58,589 nt of DNA from Caldilineaceae bacterium (GCA_011523365.1 WTGY01000029.1:1-58589), one strand, 5' to 3'; shown: positions 9,880 through 19,845, counted from the first letter of the stretch. Program-made: numbers and translations. The notes: a model not told the origin generated them from the sequence alone.

Positions 9880-10335
9880 ATGGTAATGATGACGACCACA
9901 ATTCGTCAGGAGCGGGCAGCAGAACTGCTCTATCAGGAACTATCTATCTTGATCGGCGCCGAACTCGATGACCCGGCGCTGGAACTGCTGGAGGTGACCA
10001 ACGTGGTGGTCAGCCGCGACCTGCGCGTGGCCAAGGTCTACATCCATCAGGATAGCGACATCCAGCGCAGCTTGGTCCTCGCCAGACTTAAGAAAGCCGC
10101 CCCATTCCTGCGACGCCAACTGGCCCAGAGCTTAACGTTCCGCGCCGTACCGGAACTGCTCTTCTACTATGACGATACCCCCGACCAGGCCGCTCGGGTG
10201 GACGCACTTTTGCAGAGTATCGCCGAGGAACGAGAGAGTCGTCAACAGGACGAAAGGAGTTCTCTTTCACCTTCGTCCTCTTCACTCTCTTCCCCGGATT
10301 TCTCCTCCATCGATGCTCAGAAAGAGGATGCATGA
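9880..10335 (+). CDS. rbfA: 30S ribosome-binding factor RbfA
   Basis: 151 residues. RbfA binds the immature 30S subunit near the 5' end of 16S rRNA and is needed for late maturation and cold growth. TTIRQERAAELLYQELS, LEVTNVVVSRDLRVAKVYI and FRAVPELLFYYDD with a final helix are the family core (KH-like fold). After residue ~120 it continues with a Ser-rich tail. The start may be any of the ATGs at 9880, 9889 or 9892. It overlaps the next gene by 4 bp (ATGA). Confidence 0.93.
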   Translation: MVMMTTTIRQERAAELLYQELSILIGAELDDPALELLEVTNVVVSRDLRVAKVYIHQDSDIQRSLVLARLKKAAPFLRRQLAQSLTFRAVPELLFYYDDTPDQAARVDALLQSIAEERESRQQDERSSLSPSSSSLSSPDFSSIDAQKEDA

Positions 10336-11381
10336 CCCTGAACGCGTCCCTGCTCAAGCAGGGTGCTGCATGCGGCCAAGAGGGCGTCCCGCCGCCCCCT
10401 CTCCTGCTCAGTCTCCTGGAATCCAGCAACAATATCCTCTGTGTCAGCCATGTGAGCCCGGACGGCGACGCGGTCGGCAGCCTGCTCGGCTTGGGCAGCA
10501 TTCTGCGTTCGCTGGGAAAACGGCCTGTCCTCGCCCTTCAGGACGAAGCGATGCCGGAGTTCCAGTTCATGCCCGGAGTGGAGAAAATCATCGGGCCGGC
10601 AGAGGTCGCGCATAGTTACGATCTCATCGTCTGCCTCGACACCTCCAGCATTGACCGGATGGGCACCGTCTACAGACCCGAGATCCACAATCAGGTTCCC
10701 CTTGTCGTCATAGACCATCACATTACCAATACCCTTTTCGGCACCGAAAACTGGGTAGATACAGGCTGCGCAGCCACATGCCAGATGCTTATTCACCTGG
10801 CCGATGCCCTGAATGTGCCCCTATCTGAGGAGATCGCCATCTCCCTTCTGACCGGCCTCGTGACCGATACCCTCTGTTTTCGGACCGCCAACACGAATAC
10901 GAATGTCCTGCAGGCGAGCCTGCGGCTGTTGGACGCCGGTGCAAGTCTGGACTATGTCGTTCGCAACACCTTGGACAGCAGGTCGTTCAGCCTGGTTAAG
11001 CTCTGGGGGGCCGGTCTGGCAAATGTGCAGATGCATGACGGCATCATTTGGGCCACTCTCAACGCTGAGAGCCGTCAGCGAAGTGGTGTCGAACCTCACC
11101 AGAGCGACGGCTTGGCTAACTTCCTCGTCACCGTGAGAGAGGCCGACATCAGCGCTACTTTCGCCCAACGTTTTGCCAAAAACGGACAGGAGTTGATTGA
11201 ATGCAGTTTTCGGGCCAAGCCCGGGTTCAATGTGAGCCAGGTGGCCTTCGCATTCGGCGGCGGTGGACATCCTCCGGCAGCAGGCTGCACCGTTGCAGGC
11301 ACGTTGCAGGAGGTCTCGGTTCGCGTTGTGGGCGCGCTGCACGAACTGCGCCGCCAGAGTATCGTTGGCGATAGGGGTTAG
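10332..11381 (+). CDS. nrnA: DHH-family oligoribonuclease/pAp phosphatase NrnA
   Basis: 349 residues. NrnA degrades short RNA oligomers and dephosphorylates pAp. The DHH domain shows HVSPDGDAVGS (~40-50), a conserved Asp in CLDTSS (~101) and the DHH triplet in VIDHHITN (~127-134). The DHHA1 domain ends with FGGGGHPPAAGC, the nucleotide-binding loop. Residues 1-30 are a poorly conserved extension. Translationally coupled to rbfA, a common arrangement. Confidence 0.93.
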   Translation: MTLNASLLKQGAACGQEGVPPPPLLLSLLESSNNILCVSHVSPDGDAVGSLLGLGSILRSLGKRPVLALQDEAMPEFQFMPGVEKIIGPAEVAHSYDLIVCLDTSSIDRMGTVYRPEIHNQVPLVVIDHHITNTLFGTENWVDTGCAATCQMLIHLADALNVPLSEEIAISLLTGLVTDTLCFRTANTNTNVLQASLRLLDAGASLDYVVRNTLDSRSFSLVKLWGAGLANVQMHDGIIWATLNAESRQRSGVEPHQSDGLANFLVTVREADISATFAQRFAKNGQELIECSFRAKPGFNVSQVAFAFGGGGHPPAAGCTVAGTLQEVSVRVVGALHELRRQSIVGDRG

Positions 11382-11416
11382 AGGACAGGGGGAAACGCCG
11401 TCAACGAACCAGCACC

Positions 11417-12436
11417 ATGACCGATCTACATGGAATTCTCCTTGTCGATAAACCGGGCCGCCCAAGCTCACATACGAACGCCGGCGAGCCCGTCTCCGCG
11501 GATCTGCCTACCAGCCACGACATTGTGCAACGCGTCCGCCGCTTGAGTCGGCAAAGACGCATCGGCCACACCGGCACACTGGACCCGATGGCTAGCGGAC
11601 TTCTGGTACTTTGCCTGGGCGTGGCCACGCGACTGGTTGAGTACTATCAGGGGCATGACAAAACATACGAGGCCCGCGTAACGCTGGGCCGCGCCACCGA
11701 TACCTACGACGCTGTCGGCCGGACCGTCGCCCGGGCCCCGGTTCCGTCTCTGACCGACGCCGACGTGGAGGCTGCTCTGGTTGCCTTCCGCGGCCGGATT
11801 TCACAGTTGCCACCGGTTTACTCGGCACTAAAGCAGGGCGGTGAGAGTCTGCATCGCAAAGCCCGGCGCGGCGAGGCCGTAAATGTGGCGCCGCGTGAGG
11901 TTACCCTTCACCAGATTAAGCTTCTTTCCTACGCGTCGCCCGCAACAATATCTCTACGGATTCGCTGTTCCGCCGGCACATACGTGCGCAGCCTGGCCCA
12001 CGCGCTGGGGCAGGCGTTGGGCACGGCCGGTCACTTGAGCTACCTGCGCCGGTTGGAAGCCGGCCCGTTTTCTGTCGCCGACGCCTCAGATCTGCCGGCC
12101 ATTGAAAGCGCAGCGGCCGCCGGCAAGCTGGGCGAGCTGCTGCTGGCGCCCGATGCCGGCCTGGGAATGCCCCGACTGACCGTCAGTGAAGAGGAGCAAC
12201 TCCGGCTGGGTCACGGGCAAAAAATTTACCAGAGTCGCGCACCCGCTGCCGACGAGCCCTCCCTTTCCAACTCCCGCAGCTCGGACGGTGGGCGCTTGGT
12301 TGGGCTTGCGGCCGCCTACGATCACCGCGGCCGCTTCCTGGGAATTGCACGCGCACGTGCCGCCGAAGGGAACGGAAACGGCACAGTATGGAAAGCCGAA
12401 AAGTGGCTCGCCCAACAGTTGGGGAGTCTCTCATAG
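11417..12436 (+). CDS. truB: tRNA pseudouridine(55) synthase TruB
   Basis: 339 residues. TruB makes pseudouridine 55 in the T loop of tRNA. The catalytic Asp is Asp56 in GHTGTLDPMASGLL. Other family motifs are KTYEARVTLG, PPVYSALKQGGE and RCSAGTYVRSLAHALG. Between ILLVDKPG and SHDIVQRVR there is a ~20-residue insertion (SSHTNAGEPVSADLP) not usual in the family. A PUA-like C-terminal region follows ~250. Confidence 0.95.
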   Translation: MTDLHGILLVDKPGRPSSHTNAGEPVSADLPTSHDIVQRVRRLSRQRRIGHTGTLDPMASGLLVLCLGVATRLVEYYQGHDKTYEARVTLGRATDTYDAVGRTVARAPVPSLTDADVEAALVAFRGRISQLPPVYSALKQGGESLHRKARRGEAVNVAPREVTLHQIKLLSYASPATISLRIRCSAGTYVRSLAHALGQALGTAGHLSYLRRLEAGPFSVADASDLPAIESAAAAGKLGELLLAPDAGLGMPRLTVSEEEQLRLGHGQKIYQSRAPAADEPSLSNSRSSDGGRLVGLAAAYDHRGRFLGIARARAAEGNGNGTVWKAEKWLAQQLGSLS

Positions 12437-12508
12437 TTCGCCGCCGTATGTGACGAATGCACTTACAGGTCAAAGAATATCTTCTTACCACTTCTCGAAT
12501 CGCGTAGG

Positions 12509-12535
12509 GGCAGGCGGAACGCCAACGTTCCTGCC
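12509..12535 (+). repeat. Palindromic intergenic hairpin before ribF
   Basis: GGCAG and GAACG pair with CGTTC and CTGCC around a CCAA loop, leaving a 3-nt bulge. It lies in the 165-bp gap between truB and ribF. GC-rich hairpins of this style (GTAGGGGCAGG...CCTGCC) look like dispersed intergenic palindromes. It does not match an FMN riboswitch. Confidence 0.45.
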
Positions 12536-12601
12536 GGGCAGACTGCCGGAGAGCACGGGTGGCAAACGGAATCCACGTCAAGAACCAGAAACTGATCTGA
12601 G

Positions 12602-13591
12602 ATGAGAATTTGGCGTAGCGATCTGCGATCTCTCCGGTTTCCCGGCCCAACTTTTCTAACGATTGGAAACTTCGATGGTGTGCATCTGGGCCACCAGGCC
12701 CTCTTGCGCACCCTGCAGACTGAAGCGGCGGGCCATGCTACCACCGCCAAGACAGCCCTGCTCACGTTCGATCCCCATCCAATTTCCGTGCTGCGGCCGG
12801 ACCTTACCTTGTGCCTCCTGACCACGCCACAGGAGCGTCTGCGCTTGATCGAACCGTTCGGTCTGGATCTGGGCATCATTCAGCCCTTTGACATGGCTTT
12901 GGCCAGCCTGACGCCCGAGCGGTTTATGATGCTTCTCGTCAAACGTTTGGGGCTAGCCCGGCTCATAGTGGGGCCCGATTTCGCGCTGGGCCGGGGGCGC
13001 AGCGGCAATGTCGACCTTCTGCGGGGGCTGGGTACCCAACTCGGCTATGAGCTGTCGGTGATCGAACCGTTTGCATCTGAAGATGGAGAGGTCCACAGCC
13101 ACCTGATCCGTCAGTCACTCTTAGCTGGCGCCGTACAGGATGCCGCGCAGATGCTGGGTCGGCCCTACCAGATCGCCGGCATCGTCGAAGAGGGTGAACG
13201 TCGCGGGCGCCAGATCGGCGTGCCCACCGCCAACATCCGGCCCATTCCGCAGAAGCTCATCCCCGCCGACGGGGTATACGTAACTTGGGCATATCTGCCG
13301 GACAACTGTTCGCCCCACCCTCGCGCCAGCGTAACCAACATCGGAGTGCGGCCCACTGTAGACGGACGCCGACACCGCATCGAGACCTATCTGCTCGACT
13401 ATCCAGCGGCTGGCGAGCCCGACTCATTGTACGGAAAGGAACTCACCATCTCCTTTGTGTCTCGTTTGCGCGACGAGCAACGTTTTGACAGCTTGGAGGA
13501 GCTCGTCGCCCAGATTCAGATGGACATCTCCGTCGCGCGTCGTACGTTGACAGAAATTACGGCAGTTTCCGACTCAATCACAGGGAATTAG
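12602..13591 (+). CDS. ribF: Bifunctional riboflavin kinase/FAD synthetase
   Basis: 329 residues. RibF phosphorylates riboflavin to FMN and adenylylates it to FAD. The N-terminal FAD-synthetase domain has TIGNFDGVHLGHQALL (~20-35) and LIVGPDFALGRGRSG; the C-terminal kinase domain has GRQIGVPTANI and SVTNIGVRPTVDGRRHRIETYLLD. Length is typical. It closes the nusA operon. Confidence 0.96.
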   Translation: MRIWRSDLRSLRFPGPTFLTIGNFDGVHLGHQALLRTLQTEAAGHATTAKTALLTFDPHPISVLRPDLTLCLLTTPQERLRLIEPFGLDLGIIQPFDMALASLTPERFMMLLVKRLGLARLIVGPDFALGRGRSGNVDLLRGLGTQLGYELSVIEPFASEDGEVHSHLIRQSLLAGAVQDAAQMLGRPYQIAGIVEEGERRGRQIGVPTANIRPIPQKLIPADGVYVTWAYLPDNCSPHPRASVTNIGVRPTVDGRRHRIETYLLDYPAAGEPDSLYGKELTISFVSRLRDEQRFDSLEELVAQIQMDISVARRTLTEITAVSDSITGN

Positions 13592-13664
13592 GAACTCATC
13601 CGGGCGCAGCATTTCCACGAATGAGGGCGCCCCCCATGCAGCCTCGCGTACAGGTTCTCTTTCA

Positions 13665-15851
13665 ATGAGTCATCGCCGCCGTCCATCCCCGTTGCCTGCC
13701 ATCCCACTACTCATCTGTGCGGCTCTGTTACTCGGCGCATGCGTCTTTCAACCGATTGGCCCGTTCAGTTCTCAAGGTGGCGACGCCGCTGGAACTACCA
13801 ATCCAGAGAAAAAAGTGCCGCCGCCGCCTGCAGCACACCCCGATCCTATGGGTGGGACCGCTGACATTGCCCTGATCCATGGAATGGAAGAAGCCATCTC
13901 TTGTCTTGCCGGGGGCCAGCCGGTCTATGCGGTGTTGCAACGCTACGCCAATGTGCGCAATCGACCCCATTTCGAAGGCTGCCTTCTGGGTCGCGTGCCC
14001 GCAGGCACGCTGGTACGCGTTGAGGCGGTCTTCGGACAGGAGCAAGCGACCCCTTTTGTCTCACTCGACCGCTCCCTCGGCCGAATTCCAATCGCCGCGC
14101 CGGGATTCGATAGGGACATTCAGCCTCTTCTTGAAGAGAACTGCGGCGCCTGTCATAGCGCTGTTGTGAAGCAGGGGGAGCTGCAGGTGACCGAGTATGA
14201 ACCCCTGATGGCCGGCGGATTGAACGGACCCGTAGTACAACCGGGCGTCCCGGCCGCATCCACACTTTGGACGCAGGTCTGGTCCGGGGAAATGCCGCTG
14301 GTGGGGGAGCTCGGTGAGGACGACAAAGCACTGCTCTACGATTGGATCGTAACCGGCGCGACCAGGCAGGGCACAGAGCCGGTGCCTGTGTACGAAATGT
14401 GGCTGCGTCTGTCGGGCGAAGATTTCAACCCGTTGCCAAATGAATGTTCCCAAGAAGGGGGTACCATTCCCTACGTCAGCGCACAACTCGTTCTTCCCGC
14501 AAGTTGTGCCGCCATTCCCAGCGCCGAGCAGATCGCTGCGTATCTGCCGCAAGTGGAGACGGTCAGTACACCGCCTCCTCCGGCCTCCGACGAACCTGCC
14601 AACAGTGTTGAATCCGGCGATGGTACAAACGCGGGCGGCAATGCCGAAGCCAAACCGGAAGAAAATACACGAAACAGTGCAGTCGCCCCCCCACCCAGAG
14701 GTATGGCTGCCGGTACTGTTGGCATTCGCGCCGCCCCCCTCAACCTGAACCCCCCGTCCGAATCCGATCCCTGGCTGGTTCCCCAGGGTGGCTTCTGTGC
14801 AGAGCAGTTCCTTGCCGACAAACTACAGGACAAATTCAGCATCACCGCTCTGACTTTCGCCCCGGACGGCAGACTGTTCATCGCCTTGGACCATCCGGCC
14901 TCCGGCAACTTCGATCCCAATATCATCTACGATCCCTATAACGCCAGCCGCTCCATCGCCATCTGGCACAGCGTTTCCAGGGACAGCTACTATGAGATCC
15001 TTCGTGAATCCAGCCGTGTCACAGGAATGGCCTGGCATGCGGGCGCGCTCTACCTGAATCGTGCCGGTGAAGTGGGGCGCATCGTCGACGGCGGCGGATA
15101 TGAACCTCTGGCCGGCGGCTTCGCCGTCGCAGGCCATCTTTACCATGCCAACAACGGTCTCGTGATCAGCGACGGCTGGGTCTATGTTTCCGCCGGCGGT
15201 GTCCGGGACGGCTACTCGGACGGCATAATCGTTCTTCATGATGGCGAACTTCCCGCCGAAACTCTGGCCACTAACGTGGCTGCGGGCGGCAATCCCTTCG
15301 CTGCCCGAATCGTACGCGCCCGGCTCGACCGGCTGCTCGCCGAACGCTCAATCGGCGTTTTTCAGACCGCGGCGCGCGGTGTGCGCAACCCTTACGGCAT
15401 CGCCGTCGACCCGTTCGGGCGCATCTGGTTTACCGACAATGGCGCCACTAACGTGCACGGTGATTTCAACGCCGGCGACGAAGTCGACCTGCTGGATCCG
15501 CGTACCCTCTCCGCTGCCGCCAATGCGGGCGACGTAAACGCTACCCCTTTCTATGGCTTCCCGCTGGCGTTGGGCGGGGTCAACAAAGATTGGTGGACCG
15601 CTCCTGTGTTGACTCTCCCCAACTCGGCCGCACCCACCGGCATCACTTGGGCCTACGACACCATCTTCTTCGCCAACTACGGGCGCGATCCCGGTCTGTT
15701 CCGGATGGCGAACTCGGGCGGCCAGATTATCGCCGAACGGATCATGCACAACTGGCCCGTGCAAGCGGTCACGACCGCACCGGACGGGGCAGTCTGGATC
15801 GGGACCGGGCAAGGCATGCTGTTCCGCCTTGTTCCCGGCTGCGGTGGCTGA
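13665..15851 (+). CDS. Lipoprotein with one c-type heme motif and a C-terminal beta-propeller
   Basis: 728 residues. The signal peptide ends in the lipobox LLGAC (~Cys26). Near residue 159 is NCGACHS, a CxxCH heme-attachment motif in a context (IQPLLEENCGACH, then GELPLG-like GEMPLVGELGEDDKALLYDWI) typical of membrane-anchored cytochrome-c domains. A Pro/Glu/Asn-rich linker (~300-350) leads to a C-terminal half resembling sorbosone/glucose-dehydrogenase propellers (GVRNPYGIAVDPFGRIWFTDNG, FYGFPLALGGVNKDWW, PTGITWAYD). It is probably an extracytoplasmic redox or sensor protein. Substrate and catalytic activity cannot be stated; propeller active-site residues were not verified. Confidence 0.75.
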   Translation: MSHRRRPSPLPAIPLLICAALLLGACVFQPIGPFSSQGGDAAGTTNPEKKVPPPPAAHPDPMGGTADIALIHGMEEAISCLAGGQPVYAVLQRYANVRNRPHFEGCLLGRVPAGTLVRVEAVFGQEQATPFVSLDRSLGRIPIAAPGFDRDIQPLLEENCGACHSAVVKQGELQVTEYEPLMAGGLNGPVVQPGVPAASTLWTQVWSGEMPLVGELGEDDKALLYDWIVTGATRQGTEPVPVYEMWLRLSGEDFNPLPNECSQEGGTIPYVSAQLVLPASCAAIPSAEQIAAYLPQVETVSTPPPPASDEPANSVESGDGTNAGGNAEAKPEENTRNSAVAPPPRGMAAGTVGIRAAPLNLNPPSESDPWLVPQGGFCAEQFLADKLQDKFSITALTFAPDGRLFIALDHPASGNFDPNIIYDPYNASRSIAIWHSVSRDSYYEILRESSRVTGMAWHAGALYLNRAGEVGRIVDGGGYEPLAGGFAVAGHLYHANNGLVISDGWVYVSAGGVRDGYSDGIIVLHDGELPAETLATNVAAGGNPFAARIVRARLDRLLAERSIGVFQTAARGVRNPYGIAVDPFGRIWFTDNGATNVHGDFNAGDEVDLLDPRTLSAAANAGDVNATPFYGFPLALGGVNKDWWTAPVLTLPNSAAPTGITWAYDTIFFANYGRDPGLFRMANSGGQIIAERIMHNWPVQAVTTAPDGAVWIGTGQGMLFRLVPGCGG

Positions 15852-15861
15852 GGAGTGCTGC

Positions 15862-17115
15862 TTGCGCTTTCTTTGTGTATCCGCGCAACTGGCGGGCCAC
15901 CTCGACTGGGGTGGCTATCTGCCCACGGCTGTCGAACTGATGCGGGCGGGCCACGATGTCCTCTGGGCCACCGGCCGTGAACTGCAAAGCCAGCTCGCGG
16001 CACAGGGCGTTCCCATCCATATCCTGCAAGAGACCGGCTGGCGCTGGCCGCCGCCGCCCCCTATACAGAAAGACACAGTTTCAGAAGATGAGTTCCAGCG
16101 TTTGCGCATGATCCGCTCACTGGATCAGTGGCTGGACGTGGCGCGCGTACGTGCAGCTACGCTTGAGCTTGTCGAGGTGGCCAGGCGTTTTCGCCCGCAT
16201 CTGATCGTCAGCGAGATGTTCACCGCCGCGGCCGGCATCGCCGCCGAACTACTGGGCGTGCCCTTCGCCGTCGCCGGTTGGCCGGCCCTGCAGACACAGT
16301 CGCCAGGCCCCAAAGCAGACGCGCCCGGCGCAGTCGGAAAACTGGCTCAGGCCCGAGTGGACGAGCTGCTCGCCGATTTTGGCGCGACCGGCGTCAACTG
16401 GGCGCTGCACGGTCCAGCCGCGTTGCGCTCTCCCTCCTTACATCTGACCTACTGGAGCCCCCGCTGGTATGCCGGAGCCCGGCTGTTGCCGCAGACACGA
16501 ATGGTCGGCGGGCTCGCCCCTCCTCCCCTGCCGTCCGAATCCCCCTGGCTCGACCAACTTCCAAGCGATCGTCCATGGATCTTCATCACCCTCGGTACCG
16601 CATTTACCAGGGACATTAACTTTTTCTTAATCGCGGCCCGCGCCGCGGAAGACGTGGGAGGCGTACCGATCCTGGCGGTCGGCAAAGGCTTTGCCGAAGT
16701 CGGCACGGAGGGCGGCTGGACCACGCGCGAGGTCGAAGCTCTGCGGACCGGACTGCCGCAGTCTTCAGTTCTGGTGGACAGGATCCGCTTTGCAGAGGTG
16801 TTGCCCCACACCGCCGCCGCGATCCACCATGGCGGCGCCGGCACGACCCACGCTCTGGTTACGCATGGAATTCCGCAGATCGTCGTGCCCAAGGCCGCAG
16901 ACCAGGCCCGTCAGGCAAGTGGGGTCGCGCGCAGCGGCGTCGGCTACCATATCCCACCCAATCTGCTGACCGTCCCACTGGCAGCGGAAGCCCTGCAAAA
17001 GATACTGGCTGACGACGCCCCTGCCCGACTGAACGCCGCCACCCTGCAAGAGGAGTTTGCCTCCCTGGGAGGCATTCCCAAAGCCGCACAGATCCTGGTC
17101 GCAGCCGCCGAGTGA
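15862..17115 (+). CDS. GT1/UGT-like glycosyltransferase
   Basis: 417 residues from a TTG at 15862. I prefer this start because it gives LRFLCVSAQLAGHLDWGGYLP, a normal GT-B N-terminus, with GAGGAG 7 bp upstream. An ATG at 15829 lies inside the preceding gene. The C-terminal domain has the nucleotide-sugar signature IHHGGAGTTHALVTHGIPQIV and FITLGTAFTRD, as in macrolide/sterol glycosyltransferases. Predicted cytoplasmic transfer of an activated sugar to a small or lipid acceptor. The acceptor is unknown. Confidence 0.85.
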   Translation: MRFLCVSAQLAGHLDWGGYLPTAVELMRAGHDVLWATGRELQSQLAAQGVPIHILQETGWRWPPPPPIQKDTVSEDEFQRLRMIRSLDQWLDVARVRAATLELVEVARRFRPHLIVSEMFTAAAGIAAELLGVPFAVAGWPALQTQSPGPKADAPGAVGKLAQARVDELLADFGATGVNWALHGPAALRSPSLHLTYWSPRWYAGARLLPQTRMVGGLAPPPLPSESPWLDQLPSDRPWIFITLGTAFTRDINFFLIAARAAEDVGGVPILAVGKGFAEVGTEGGWTTREVEALRTGLPQSSVLVDRIRFAEVLPHTAAAIHHGGAGTTHALVTHGIPQIVVPKAADQARQASGVARSGVGYHIPPNLLTVPLAAEALQKILADDAPARLNAATLQEEFASLGGIPKAAQILVAAAE

Positions 17116-17133
17116 GCCCCCGTTTAACCGGTC

Positions 17134-19845
17134 TCACTCGTAATGAATCTCGCTTGCCCCGTTTCGCTTCTCTACCCGGATCAGCTTCTCCGTTGCCTGT
17201 TCGAACGAATCGTCGTGGCTGATAATAAAGAGCTGCTCAAAGCCGCGCACACCCACGATCTGCCGCGCCAGCGCGCCGCGCCTGGTCTCGTCCAGATTGG
17301 TGGTTGGTTCGTCAAAGAAGGCTACGCCAATACTGCTCATCTCCTGTAGCAGCGCCAGCCGTACCGCCAGCGCTGCGCTCATCTGCTCGCCGCCGGACAA
17401 TTGGGAAAATGCCCGATCACGACCATCCACTTCTAGGATGATCCCGTAGTCCTCCTCCCAGCGGAGCGTGCGCGTGTAGTCCTCCATGATCTGGCCGAAC
17501 AACTTATTGGCACTGTAACTGATCTGCTGGACCAGCGCCTTCGTTACGTGCGGTCCAGCCTCCTGTACCACCGAGCGCAGAAACCGCAAGATCTCCTCCC
17601 GCTCCACCAGCCTCTCGTGCCGGGACCGGGCAGCGGTGAGCCGCTTCTTCAAGATCTGCAGTTGGGCGATCTCCCCCTTGGCCCGGTCGAGTCGTTCACG
17701 CCACTGGCCCAGTTCCGTCTCCAGCCGTACACGGCGGCTGCGGAGCTTCTCCACCTGAGCCACCACCTCCCGGAAGCTCTCTTCATCGAAATCGCGCCTG
17801 CTGGCTGCCAGCCGTTTTTGCCCTTCCTCGAATCGATTCTGCGCCGACTCCAATGCCTTCTCCGCCTCGGAGAACTCTTGCAGGCGTTGCGGAAGCGCTT
17901 CGGCTGCATCCTGATTGCGCCGGTAGAGATCGTCGGCTGACTGGAACTTCGCCAACCGGGAAGAGATGCGGGCAGTCTCAGCGTCCAGGCCGGCGAATTC
18001 TGCCATCCGCCCGTCAAGCTCCGCGAGTGCGTTTCGCTGTTGCTCGGCCTGAGCCCGTTGCTGCTGCAGAGCCTCTTCGACCCGCTCTCGCCCCCGCGCC
18101 TGCTCAAGAGCCGCATCTCGCCGTCGCCGCGGGTCGCCCAGCGCTTTCATCCTCTCTTGTAGCTGCCCCAGCCGTCGCGGTCCTTCTTTCAGCGCCTTCG
18201 CCGCGTCGCTGGCTTCGGTCAACTGGGTCCTCAACGCGGCCAACTCTCTCTCGGCTGTTTCGACCGCGACCTGACGCGGGAGAGCACGCAAGGTCTGCTC
18301 CCGCTGACTGAGGGTAGCGCGGGCCTGCAGCCGTTCCTCTTCTGCCTGACGGGCCGCCTTCGCGGCGGCCTCTGATGCTTTGTTCAACTCCGCCCAGCGC
18401 GTGCGGAGGCGTTCTAGCAGCCGCTGACGATCGTCCGCAGACAGGGGCTGCTCACAGATAGGACAGATTGGCGATGTTTCCGAAGTCCGCAACCGCTGGC
18501 CCTGCTCTAGGACCGTCTCCTGTTCCGCCTTTATTCGGGCCTCATTGGCCTGTTCGGCGGATTTCATCTGCTGCAAAGTTTCCAGGCGCGTCTGCAGGGG
18601 CTCCAACGATACTTCGATCTCCTCGGCTTGGGCCAGTTCCCTGCCCATACTGTCCAGCCGCGCCTGCGCAGCGTCGACGGCAGCCTGTTCCCGCTGCACT
18701 CGCGCGTCGGCATCTTTCATCCGATCCGCCTGCCGCTGAGCATCCCGAAGTTCGGCTTCCAAATGTTCCTGCTCAGTTGCCGCATCCGCCAACGCCGCGG
18801 CCGTCTTCTCGGCCTCCGCGATCTCAGCCAGCGCGCCCTCCTGGGCATCCGCCTGCGTTTCCGCCCGGGCCAATAGCTCTTGGGCGGCGGCGCGGTCCTC
18901 TTCCAGCCGCCGACGCTGCGCCATCCGTTCATTCACGGCGCTTTGTGCCAGTAGCGCGGCACCGTAGGCTTCATGGCCGGCTCGGTTGGCTTCCGCAGTT
19001 GCTGCCGCCTCCTTGCTCTCTGTCAACCGCTGCCGCGCCGCAACCAGTGTCCGCTCTCTTTCGGCCACTAACTGCTGCTGCACCTCTACCATGCGTTGCA
19101 ACTCTTGCTGCCGTTGCCGATTCGCCTCCATCGTTTGCCGGGCGGATTCGGCTGCAGCCAACTCAGTCTGCGAGTCGCGCAGTTCAACCTCTGCCTTGCT
19201 GATGAGGGTCGCCAGAGTGTTGGCTTCGTCCTCTACAGTTGGCAGGCGGATCAGTTCGCCTTTTAGCCCACTGATTATTTCTGACTGATCTCTCTGTCGC
19301 TGGTTGAGCAAGTTGAGCGGCTCGCGCAGCCTTTCCCACGCCCGGCGGTATTCAGCTACTCTCAGGAACGGATCGAATACGGCCTTACGGACCCTGGGCG
19401 TCTCCAGAAAGGAGACAGTAAAGCTGCCTTGGGGCACGCCCACAGCGTTTCTGAACAGATCCTCCGGCCCGGTGTCAGGGTCGATGTCTAGATGCAGACG
19501 CAGGAACTGCATAACGTCAGCTTTGCCCTCGCACATTCGTATGGCGAGTTCCGGATCCAAGATCGCATAAGCGCTACTACTGCCAAAGCTTCGCACGACC
19601 TGATACACGCGCTCATCGTAATCGCTGAGAAAATCGACCGCCACGCTCGCCGTCCTCTGACCTGCCCGCACGAAATCGGGCCGGCTATAGGGAAGATGAT
19701 CGAAAAGGGCAAAGCCGATGGCCTCGAGTATTGTCGTCTTTCCCGCCCCGTTGGGGCCGACAATCGCGTTCGTGCCCGGGCTGAATTCGACCGTTGCCTG
19801 TGCGTAGCTCTTGACGTTTTCCAGGGTCAGCGAACGGATCAACAT
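17134..19845 (-). CDS. sbcC: Exonuclease subunit SbcC (Rad50-like SMC ATPase)
   Basis: 903 residues. With SbcD it forms the complex that cleaves hairpins and processes DNA ends. Walker A is GPNGAGKTTILEAIGF (~30-45). The zinc hook CPICEQPL lies near residue 460 between two long Gln/Glu/Arg-rich coiled coils. The C-terminal half has the signature LSGGEQMSAALAVRLALL and Walker B VAFFDEPTTNLDE. It starts 7 bp inside sbcD, which is upstream in the same operon. Confidence 0.96.
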   Translation of the reverse strand: MLIRSLTLENVKSYAQATVEFSPGTNAIVGPNGAGKTTILEAIGFALFDHLPYSRPDFVRAGQRTASVAVDFLSDYDERVYQVVRSFGSSSAYAILDPELAIRMCEGKADVMQFLRLHLDIDPDTGPEDLFRNAVGVPQGSFTVSFLETPRVRKAVFDPFLRVAEYRRAWERLREPLNLLNQRQRDQSEIISGLKGELIRLPTVEDEANTLATLISKAEVELRDSQTELAAAESARQTMEANRQRQQELQRMVEVQQQLVAERERTLVAARQRLTESKEAAATAEANRAGHEAYGAALLAQSAVNERMAQRRRLEEDRAAAQELLARAETQADAQEGALAEIAEAEKTAAALADAATEQEHLEAELRDAQRQADRMKDADARVQREQAAVDAAQARLDSMGRELAQAEEIEVSLEPLQTRLETLQQMKSAEQANEARIKAEQETVLEQGQRLRTSETSPICPICEQPLSADDRQRLLERLRTRWAELNKASEAAAKAARQAEEERLQARATLSQREQTLRALPRQVAVETAERELAALRTQLTEASDAAKALKEGPRRLGQLQERMKALGDPRRRRDAALEQARGRERVEEALQQQRAQAEQQRNALAELDGRMAEFAGLDAETARISSRLAKFQSADDLYRRNQDAAEALPQRLQEFSEAEKALESAQNRFEEGQKRLAASRRDFDEESFREVVAQVEKLRSRRVRLETELGQWRERLDRAKGEIAQLQILKKRLTAARSRHERLVEREEILRFLRSVVQEAGPHVTKALVQQISYSANKLFGQIMEDYTRTLRWEEDYGIILEVDGRDRAFSQLSGGEQMSAALAVRLALLQEMSSIGVAFFDEPTTNLDETRRGALARQIVGVRGFEQLFIISHDDSFEQATEKLIRVEKRNGASEIHYE

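Noticed and set aside
12437..12601. FMN riboswitch upstream of ribF
   Set aside because: AGGGGCAGG resembles its first bases, but the other conserved FMN-element segments are absent and the region is too short.
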